Below are positions 56,549 through 64,000 of a DNA stretch of 64,000 bases, one piece after another (position 1 is the first letter of the stretch; the number at the start of each line of letters is the position of its first letter). Source of the DNA: Perkinsus olseni (Eukaryota; Perkinsozoa; Perkinsida; Perkinsidae); assembly GCA_013115135.1 (NCBI GenBank), contig JABANP010000283.1, forward strand, positions 1 to 64,000, given 5' to 3'. Both the position numbers and the translations under genes were made by a program. The notes below the pieces were generated by a model that was not told the origin of the DNA, did no database searches, and was given only the letters and a program-made list of their open reading frames with translations.

Positions 56549-58927
56549 ATGGCGCAGGCGTATTTGCTGACTACTCAAAAAGTGCTAGTTCGGTTGCTCT
56601 CTGCTACAGAATCTGTACACTACTTTCCCTCGTCTCAGGCAGTCGTGATGCGGGGCTTTCTGAGCTCATCTTCCGGGTGGATGACACCGAATACAAAGTC
56701 GGGGAGTGCATTCGTTCGCCAACAAAGCAGTGTGGGTCGTTTCATCATCGGGTGAGCAGCGACCGCCCTATTTCAAAACGTTATTGGTAGCTATCACCGC
56801 TGTTCTCTCAGCTTCTGATCTATCCAGTGGGAAAAGAGAAGAAGGGCTTGGACGTCTTTCTTGAGCGGGTCTCTACCGATGGTATAGCCCCTGTACTCAG
56901 AGGCGTCGACAGTATCGTGGGCCATCCTGTTATCAGGAGAGGGCGGCAGGGAGCCTTCCATTCATATCGCTTTCGAGATAAGCGTGATTAACCAACGCGA
57001 GGAGCGGAAGACTATAGTAAAAGCGCTCCGCTTGGACCTCCTCGCTATGCCCGGTCCTCTAGACTCGGTTCGATCTCAAGAGCTTCGGGAAGAACGAGGA
57101 TTCGGGATGGAGGAATTTACTCGGGGGAGTGAAAACATCGGATCGAGAAGACTTCGTCGATGAGGAGGGGAATATAGTAGGTCTCATGATGAGCCGCTCA
57201 TTTACTTTACAGTAAATGGCAGTTCATCGACACTAGAGAATATTTTTTTTACTTCGCGGTCAAATTGCTCGAGGATATGCTAGTGGTTTGTTTATGTGCA
57301 CTTTCCCTATTGGAGACTCCGTAGGTTATACGAGCTCGTGTGTATCTGATAAACCAGAAGTTCGTGGAACAGTATCGGAGGTTTGCTCTGATGCCTGCTC
57401 AACGTCTCGTCGTCGGCACTGGTGGTTGCGAAGAATTCAAGATTGAGGGTGTGTCGGACTTTGAGAAAGGCGAAGTTATCAGGCTCAAACCGATTTGGAT
57501 GGGCAATTACCGCATACAGGTGAGTTACTCATCTTTTCGTGCCCACCAGTAGCCCCGCATCAACAAACGAAACAGGATGGGAGCCTCGCGCGGGAGAAGC
57601 AGACGATTCGGGCGGGCTAACTCTGGCTCGTCATCACCAGCGCTGTTGACTTCAGTTCGACTGTGCTCTGCTCGGGTACCATGCTATGAGTCCTCATCAG
57701 GTGGCTGCGTATCCAGCTGGTCATCTCGGCCATCCTGATAGCCGGGAAGCGCTGGCTGTATACGTACATGTGCTGGCCAGAAAGGGTAATCTCCACTTCC
57801 GAAGCTGAAGGGGACGCGGCTTCTGGGCAGCGAGATCCCTCTTCCTATGACAACTTCGTTACTCCCTCGTGTGTATGTCGGAATCTGATGCAAGCTGATG
57901 CATGAACTGTCGGAAGGCTCGAGGATGGTTCGATGATGGTACTGCCATCTGAGATTGCCGGACCACCGCAGGTGGCATATCACAGACGTGGAAATCAGCT
58001 TGGCTCTCTCACTCATCCATATCAGAAGGATTATGATGGCCCCTCGCCAGCGTTTGCTGTCTATTCTCTCCTTTTCAGATGCAGAGGCCCGAAGGCCTCT
58101 CAAGCTCAAGCTGACGGTCGTCAATCATAAAAGATTGACTGACTCGATGGTAAGTCGAGGGTATCTTGGGGTCCCATTTGATGCCTGGAATGCGCGAACC
58201 TCACGCAGTGTCGCTCAGAGGTGGGTCGGCACTCTCCCGCTGACCGACGCCGGAGATGACAACTGGGGGCCTAACCTATTGATGAGTGTTCGTGAGATGA
58301 GAGATGAGCACCTTGGGTGGCTGGATGACAACGGAGCTCTGGTGGGAATCACAACGTGTGGACCCTCGCGCCTCATGGATCTTGAGGACAAACTCGTCAC
58401 CACGAGAAGTGCCATTTTTGTAGGTGCTGAAGCTATCAGCAACGCCCGCGGATGAGGGGAGAGACCCGCTGAGTCTCACGAACCAGCAGGGGTGATGAGT
58501 TGGAAGGTTCTTGCGAATTTTCATGTATATAGACGTGAGCTCACGGAGTCCCACTGTGCATTGCTCGTGCGGATACGCCGCTGTTTTTCACCTCTATTTC
58601 GCGCCGAGCGAATATCCCCCATCTTTCTCTTCTGAGGCCCGCCACGAATCGGTAAATTTGCACCTACTGCGATGTGGGGCCGAAAAAGGTCACACAGGGG
58701 TGTTCGACAAGACCGACTCCGAAATAACTGTCGACTTATCGGGGGCTGCTCCCTACACTCTGATCCGGTCGTTTGAGGTCCAGTTCTCCCTCTGAGCTCC
58801 CGGCATTGCCCTTTGACGTCGGAGCCCATTCAGGTTGCCTTTGCCATCCAAGCCGACTAAGAGAACATTAGTTGGATCGGGAGAGGCTTCGGAAGCTTCT
58901 CCAAAGAAGATGAAATCAGACAGCTGA
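56549..58927 (+). CDS. Double-MATH-domain protein I (KQCGSFHH subfamily)
   Basis: Exons: 56639-56751 (a first exon from ATG 56549 is tentative), 56812-about 56905, about 56940-57016, 57063-57176, 57325-57519, 57701-57785, 58079-58149, 58219-58341, 58424-58491 and 58853-58927. Domain 1: ELIFRVDDTEYKVGECI, SPTKQCGSFHH, LLIYPVGKEKKG, DVFLERVSTDG, IAFEISVINQREE, SGWRNLLGGVKTSD. Domain 2: VIRARVYLINQKFVE, IEGVSDFEKGEVIRLKP, VAAYPAGHLGHPD, LKLTVVNHKRLTDS, DDNWGPNLLMSVREM, SATPADEGRDPLSL. The tail PTKRTLVGSGEASEASPKK is one base out of phase with exon 10 as I place the junction, because the acceptor AG sits one base later than in gene H. The C-terminus may therefore differ. It lies just upstream of the intact secreted gene and UBL gene. 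Confidence 0.78.
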
Positions 58928-60041
58928 TTGAATGGCATCGAGCGGAAAACGATGTATCCCTCGGTCATGAGTCTGCATGCACTTCTGCACTTCGTCCATC
59001 GAAATGATCTACCAAAAATGCGCCGACACAGCCTCAATTCATCATTTCAACCTGATCATCCAGCGTTTTGTTTTTAATAACTTTTTCGTTGGGGCGCCTC
59101 CTCGGTGATTTGGCTTCGGCATCGCAATCGCTCGTTCGGAGTAGTCGCTGGACTGGACGTGGCATCGTTATCCGAGCTGCTGCCCAGAGCTCATTGAAAG
59201 TTGTTATATGAGCTGTCAGACAGCAACTCAACCAGGAGACTTCTCGTCAACTCGTCGTGAAATGATCTACTGTCTCTTAGGCCCTGATCATTGATAACTC
59301 AACCCTCGATTCAACCGTGGGATGTGGACGGCCCCAGGGAGCCATGGTCCGATGGAGAGCGCCAGGGAACGCGCTTTAGCCTCAGAAACGAGAAGAGCCG
59401 CTCTGAGCGGTCCATTTCCGGGGCGTGCGCTCTGACCTTGCGAGGCGATTTCTGGTCCGTAGCCGAAAAAATTTCCCGGGGAAATTATGTTGCCCAAATA
59501 TTGAAGGCTAGTGCTTTGTACTCTTCCGTCCATCGCTTAGCTATTTTCCTGACTTAGCACTACTACTGGGGATCTAGCCTCAATTGTCCGCAGAGCCTTT
59601 CGCCCGCGGCCGCTACGACCCCTAGCCTGCGGGTAAGACACTCCTCCGCCCCTTCCAGAAATGGAGACTGGCTCAAGCTCGAGGGACGTGCTGGTGGCCA
59701 GTCCTGACGATGTGAGGAGTGCTCCCTTCTATTCGTCCTATCAGAGTGTAGTGTCTACCGCTACGACTTGTGTTGCGCCTGCAGACAGCGCTTATAGCGT
59801 ATTAGTAAGTTACCAACCGCGTGGTAAAATACAGCAACCACGTGAGCCGCATGTTTCACTCAGCCACTTCCGTCGAGCATTCATACCTTCAGACCCAAGA
59901 TTGTGTTCCCACCAATCGTTGAGGGAGGGCCTTGCACTGCCATTCGCCTCTTATCTCTTCGTTTGCATCCTCATTCCCTCTTACTCTCCAATTCACGACT
60001 TGCCGTCCCCGCCTTTCAGTTGAGCACCCATTAGCTAGCCC
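58928..60041. other. Spacer; candidate first exon at 59661-59803
   Basis: A frame METGSSSRDVLVASPDD runs from ATG 59661 to a consensus donor GTAAGT at 59804, but no partner exon was found. A minus-strand QYLGNIISPGNF near 59480-59500 faintly resembles a reverse-transcriptase motif and is not convincing. Confidence 0.3.
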
Positions 60042-60923
60042 ATGGTACTCAACATCAGCAGAGGTCTTCTACTAGTCAGTCTGATCTACCCTGCTTACGC
60101 AGATGGTGTCCCTCCGAAGGGCGTCTATCTCTCAACCTCGGTTCCGCGCGGGCTCGGAGATATCAGGTCAGTTTGCATATCCGTCAATTACACTCTGGAT
60201 GGTGCTGGCATGGCGGGCATTGCTTTCCTTGATAAATCGACCGGCCCGAGAACCTTCCGGTATGAATTTTTTCAGCTGGCACGTAGCATGCTGAGTCCCC
60301 CTCTTTCACGGCGGCACGGAATTATGAAATGTTTTTATTTTTCTCGGGTATTCATTGAAGAGATATCACCTTACCTCTCGCTGAAGACCGGTACGCAACG
60401 AGATGCGAGGGTTAATAAGGTCCTTCTTTGCTGGAGGAACGTCCACACCGAAAGCAAGCCGACTTTGACGCTGTTCTTGAGTGCCGTCCGAGGACCTTCT
60501 AACAGATACATAGATCTTGGCTTACCAGTGCATTTCACTTTCGCCGGACATTTCGTTCAACCATCGACCTCTCGAAAAACCGAAGGAGGCGTTGATCAGC
60601 CGCCTAATGAACGATTGAAGACAGTTCCTACCAGGGCCATCAGGAATGGACACTATTCCCATCCACTAACCTCGGTGGATGTTGAGCTTGGAGACGATGG
60701 ACGCCAACATGTCCTCCTCATCTCGACCAACGACGACCTAGAGTTGGTGTTGTCTGGGGATGCGTTGTTGGTCCCGGCTGAAGATTATTCATCCACTGGT
60801 TGTTTCAAACTCGAAGGAGGGTCACTACCAGACGTCTGCTTGTGTCCTGTTGAAGGTGGCAAGATAGTTGTTAGCGGCGTTGGAGATGATAAAACTCTGA
60901 CTTTGGGCTCGAGTGTAAAATGA
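60042..60923 (+). CDS. Secreted protein of unknown, locally expanded family (intact, 293 aa)
   Basis: A single uninterrupted frame. The N-terminus MVLNISRGLLLVSLIYPAYA is a good signal peptide with likely cleavage after Ala-20 or nearby. The mature part has a beta-rich pattern with conserved blocks shared by the three damaged paralogues at 48-52 kb: FLDKSTGPRTFRYEF, EISPYLSLKTG, VLLCWRN, PTLTLFLSAVRGPSNRYI, ERLKT and a C-terminal GDALLVPAEDYSSTG. There is no known catalytic motif, few Cys, and no membrane anchor. It sits between MATH I and the intact UBL gene. I do not recognise the family; an extracellular or vacuolar role follows only from the signal peptide. Confidence 0.8.
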   Translation: MVLNISRGLLLVSLIYPAYADGVPPKGVYLSTSVPRGLGDIRSVCISVNYTLDGAGMAGIAFLDKSTGPRTFRYEFFQLARSMLSPPLSRRHGIMKCFYFSRVFIEEISPYLSLKTGTQRDARVNKVLLCWRNVHTESKPTLTLFLSAVRGPSNRYIDLGLPVHFTFAGHFVQPSTSRKTEGGVDQPPNERLKTVPTRAIRNGHYSHPLTSVDVELGDDGRQHVLLISTNDDLELVLSGDALLVPAEDYSSTGCFKLEGGSLPDVCLCPVEGGKIVVSGVGDDKTLTLGSSVK

Positions 60924-62173
60924 ACCGCCTGTTCTGTAGTAACCGGCATCTCTCCCTTGATGAGGAGCCCAATTGGAAATGTACACCTGCCTCTGAGCAG
61001 GTCTCTGATGATTTTATCTATGCTACTTTTTCATCACATCAGCTGTGATGTGCTATCGAACCTCCCAGTTCATCAGCGATTCTCCTACCTGTTGTAGTGC
61101 GACTCAGAGTCGCCTTGCTGTGCATGGCTGTACTTGAGATTATATTCCTGTCATGTGAGCAGTTATTCAATCGGCAGGCACCGTCGAACAGCAGTGATAC
61201 CCAACCTTGACCCAATTCGGACGTGACTGAGCGCTAGTTGGAGAGTGCACTTCGAAACATCTTGTATATGGCAGACGGTCGGTCATCTGTGGCCTATCTA
61301 ATAGGCTCATTCTGCTTCGTGGCAGAGGCTGCCAGCAACAACTCGCGCCTTCCTGTTCTTCCTCATCTGCGGCTATTCATTGATACACCATGATGAGGTA
61401 TTGATGGAGACCCCGCTTTTGGGTGGGTCGGCCACAGTCTGTCTCTCCTACTCGGGCACTTGTTCCGCACTGAGTTGAGGCACAAGTTCTCTATGATGGC
61501 CGTCGTTTTTCTCTGTTTTCAGGTTGCTCGGAGAGGCCAGAGTATTCTAGGAAGGACGAGAGTGTTCCGTTCAGTATCTTTGTCGGTCGTGAACCGCTGA
61601 AGATGGAGGCTCAGCCGTTCTTCTCGGCCGAGGTTATTCATAGGAAGTTCCACACACCATCGTGGATGCTGGTTTGCAGCCGTTGCAGTGCAACGAGTTG
61701 GACAGGCTCCGTCGAAAAGCAGTTTTGCGTGGCGCGGGCTAAAGATGCCGGATCTCTTGTGCCATGCACACATAGATTTGGCGGTGCTGCTTATACATAC
61801 ACCTGGAGCAGCGATACGTGTTGAGTTTGCGATGATTATAAACAGCACTGGGGCTCGCGTGCCATGGGCACGAATCTCGCTCGCCTGTTGTTCACCTCAT
61901 GACCCTGCCGCAGCTCAAAGGCAGCAGAAGGATCTCTAAGGGAGACAGTATTCACTGTCATTCATTCCCCGTCATCGTCACGCGCTGTGTTGAATGATGT
62001 TGTGCGGGTGCACTGCCAATCCTTAGTCGACTTCTCGACTGAGTCGAATCGACCTGGTTAGTACTGTGTGCTTTCCGCTTTCGTAACCTGACGTGCCACT
62101 CGCATACCCGATAGTAGTACCTCTTCGGCCGCGATGTTATTTCTGGTGCAGGTGGCCAAATCCTCAACTGATC
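60924..62173. other. Spacer; unassigned exon-like segment at 61523-61690
   Basis: After TTTTCAG (61522) a frame reads CSERPEYSRKDESVPFS then IFVGREPLKMEAQPFF, which looks coding but cannot be assigned. A possible 5'UTR intron acceptor (GGTGCAG) precedes the UBL start by about 20 nt. Confidence 0.35.
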
Positions 62174-63574
62174 ATGCCCACCTTCTTCTTCCTCTCCGAG
62201 GCTGACAGGGACAACTCAGCAGTGGTGGTAGACGCCGGGACGTCACAACTGGCGGCCGGGCTCAAGACCAGCATATCGATTAAGATCGGTATCCCAGAGG
62301 TCCAGCAGATGCTCTTCCTCAACGGCCAACCCGTCCAAGACGATCAGTTTCTGTCGGAAGTAAACCATAACCGCCAACATGATCTGCACTTCGTCCTTCG
62401 TCTGTGCGGCACAGTTGACATTCCCGTGGGGAGACTCACCAGCGACTTTGTGATGAATCATCGGATGATACCTGTTGATGCTTCTGATACAATTTCGACT
62501 ATCAAGGGTAAGATCGAGGAGGCTACTGGTGTATCGGCGGATGATCAGAGGCTGGTGGTGCCCGGCAGCATCAAGCAAGATTATCGTGCTATTGCCGAGT
62601 ACTTGAGTAGACAACTCACTCGACATGTCATCGTCCGTCTCATTACCGTTGCCACCATCGAGGTCGGACCCTTGACGTATGGGGATCGTCCCATTGAGAT
62701 CGAAGTCACGCCATCGACCACCATCGCCGAGGTGAAACGAGAGATAAGGGACCGTTGGGGCATCCCGTTAGCACAGCATCGGATATACGGAGAGAATGAT
62801 GATGTTGCTCAACTTTGTGGGGTTACTGCCAGCCAGTTGGGTATCGAGGCAGAGGGCTCTGTTCGTCTGAGGGTGAAAGCTGTGGGAAGGCTTTATGTGA
62901 AGGCGGATACTCTTGACGGCGGGTTCGCCTCCATCTATGCTCTTTCCTCCTACACGGTGGCACGGGTGAAGGAGATGGTGCAGCAGGAGACGGGCTTCCC
63001 TCCTGATCAACAGCGTCTCATGTTCAATGACCAGGAGCTGGGGAGTGGGCGTCTCTCTGACTTTGTGAGTGAGCGTTCGCGTTCGTTATTGCTGAGTCTC
63101 AAGCGGCTATTGACGGTGAAAGTGAGGGACTCGGCTAACGCTGTGATCCAGCTGGCCGTTACTGCATGCATCAGCGTGGAGGGCATCCGACGCGCCTTGT
63201 GGAGGCACGGTTATGATATGGCTTCGCGGGTATCTTTTAATGGGCGCCAGCTAGGTGATAGCGAGCGGCTATCGGATGAGACCTTGTCGGCGGTTCGTCG
63301 TGGAGCTGAGCTCGCCGTGAACGGCTGTGTCCGCGTATCCCCTTTCCTCATCAAAGTCGAAGACGCACATGGACGATCGCTGATAGTTCAGTGCTACAAC
63401 CATTACAAGGTGGAGGATGTTAAGGCGAGAATCCAAGATGGCCTTTTGCATCCTCCGGATACACAAAGGCTCATTTACGCCGGCCAGCAGCTTGAGGATG
63501 GCCGCTTGATAGTCGAGTACGGTATCGACAGCAACTGCACAGTCCATCTCGTTCTCAGGCTTCGCGGGTCCTAG
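62174..63574 (+). CDS. Six-tandem ubiquitin-like-domain protein (intact, 466 aa)
   Basis: A single-exon frame from ATG 62174 ([11 protein letters not shown]) to TAG 63572. Six beta-grasp repeats can be delimited: 1-79 (ends LHFVLRLCG), 80-157 ([18 protein letters not shown]), 158-237 ([14 protein letters not shown]), 238-312 ([20 protein letters not shown]), 313-388 ([19 protein letters not shown]) and 389-466 ([32 protein letters not shown], ends LVLRLRGS). Repeats 4 and 6 are closest to ubiquitin. Unlike true polyubiquitin, the units are very different from each other, lack the Gly-Gly processing sites between them, and the final residues are Gly-Ser, so classical cleavage and conjugation are unlikely. 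A scaffold or decoy that engages ubiquitin-binding proteins is a reasonable guess. An alternative upstream ATG at 62093 is in frame but lacks similarity to copy 1. Confidence 0.85.
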   Translation: MPTFFFLSEADRDNSAVVVDAGTSQLAAGLKTSISIKIGIPEVQQMLFLNGQPVQDDQFLSEVNHNRQHDLHFVLRLCGTVDIPVGRLTSDFVMNHRMIPVDASDTISTIKGKIEEATGVSADDQRLVVPGSIKQDYRAIAEYLSRQLTRHVIVRLITVATIEVGPLTYGDRPIEIEVTPSTTIAEVKREIRDRWGIPLAQHRIYGENDDVAQLCGVTASQLGIEAEGSVRLRVKAVGRLYVKADTLDGGFASIYALSSYTVARVKEMVQQETGFPPDQQRLMFNDQELGSGRLSDFVSERSRSLLLSLKRLLTVKVRDSANAVIQLAVTACISVEGIRRALWRHGYDMASRVSFNGRQLGDSERLSDETLSAVRRGAELAVNGCVRVSPFLIKVEDAHGRSLIVQCYNHYKVEDVKARIQDGLLHPPDTQRLIYAGQQLEDGRLIVEYGIDSNCTVHLVLRLRGS

Positions 63575-64000
63575 GTTGACTCAGTTTCGTGGTCAGCATC
63601 GATAGCTTATGCCTCTATTATGCATTACAGTTTCTAATATAATATTACTGCTCGCTATGCTCTGTTCTAAAGTGTTTCTTGCACCTAATTAAGAGGGCTT
63701 TATGACTCATTCCTGCTGCTACTAGAAAGGGGAGGAGCTTCTTTTGTCTTGTGGGTGAGGTGTGGTGTTGAACTACCCGCAATGTGCATTATGTTCGGGC
63801 AGAAACCTGACTATCAAGTGCTCTCTCGATCGCCGTACGCTAGTTGGGTCCGAATCTGATTCGGCGAATCAGAATGTAAAGTATACTTCATTGCGTGGAT
63901 GTGTTTTCGATGCCAGCGTGGAGCCCAGCTCCAGGAGCCGTGAGTTCCCAGAATTTGTGGTGTTATAACCGAGTCAGTTTCCGATTTTTCGCCAACCATT
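63575..64000. other. 3' flank of UBL copy 2
   Basis: Contains the TTCTAATATAATATTA block conserved with copy 1 about 60 nt after the stop, possibly a 3'-end processing region. Nothing else is recognised. Confidence 0.4.

Noticed and set aside
59288..59533. Reverse transcriptase fragment on the minus strand
   Set aside because: A single YLGNIISPG-like string without catalytic motifs.
62093..62173. 27-residue N-terminal extension of the UBL protein
   Set aside because: Not conserved with copy 1, whereas similarity starts sharply at the [11 protein letters not shown] / [11 protein letters not shown] methionine.

Overview
The window is eukaryotic nuclear DNA. It has many short exons separated by GT-AG introns, an intron-hosted tRNA gene, a chromatin assembly factor and retrotransposon debris. 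Base composition is near-balanced. Introns are often very short, and large families of proteins match nothing I know outright. Together these fit a protist, possibly a Perkinsus-like alveolate; that lineage guess is weak and rests on general impression only.

Left part (0-18 kb). An intact-looking 17-exon GH5 gene (endoglycoceramidase / steryl-glucosidase type) lies at 0.28-3.59 kb, with a complete tRNA-Cys gene inside intron 13. A large-subunit CAF-1 (p150) gene with a KER region, an acidic ED signature, a winged-helix-like segment and a PIP-like C-terminus fills 3.9-8.15 kb. An S1/P1 nuclease gene at 12.0-13.2 kb is readable almost end to end but only by skipping about fifteen surplus single bases. 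The stretches 8.2-12.0 and 13.2-16.2 kb gave no supportable gene.

Middle (16-48 kb). A tandem array of genes encodes proteins with two MATH (TRAF-like) domains and a C-terminal basic tail on its own exon that looks like a nuclear localisation signal. Ten loci are visible counting relics: at 16.2, 18.1, 21.6, 24.5 (deleted), 33.5 (one exon), 36.3, 39.6, 42.4 (decayed), 45.4 and 56.5 kb. All are on the + strand and share intron positions. The array is interrupted at 26.5-33.1 kb by mobile elements. These are a Ty3/gypsy integrase tail and a decayed tyrosine-recombinase retroelement flanked by identical 149-bp direct repeats, with two RNase H C-termini and GC-rich tandem repeats. A single-pass membrane protein with an LEA-14/DUF3712-like ectodomain sits at 34.1-35.2 kb.

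Right part (45-64 kb). Two copies of a module [double-MATH gene, secreted protein family, six-domain ubiquitin-like protein] follow one another. In the second copy (56.5-63.6 kb) the secreted and ubiquitin-like genes are intact. In the first (45.4-54.8 kb) the secreted gene is inverted and frameshifted, extra fragments of it are present, and the ubiquitin-like gene is broken by an 8-bp deletion.

The most interesting biology is the physical linkage of nuclear-type double-MATH proteins with a six-UBL protein. MATH domains elsewhere act as substrate adaptors in ubiquitin pathways, so a lineage-specific ubiquitin-linked recognition system is a reasonable hypothesis, not a demonstrated one. The window also carries many perfect short-loop inverted repeats with a forward-reverse-forward layout (template-switch scars or assembly artefacts) and introns of about 19-31 nt.
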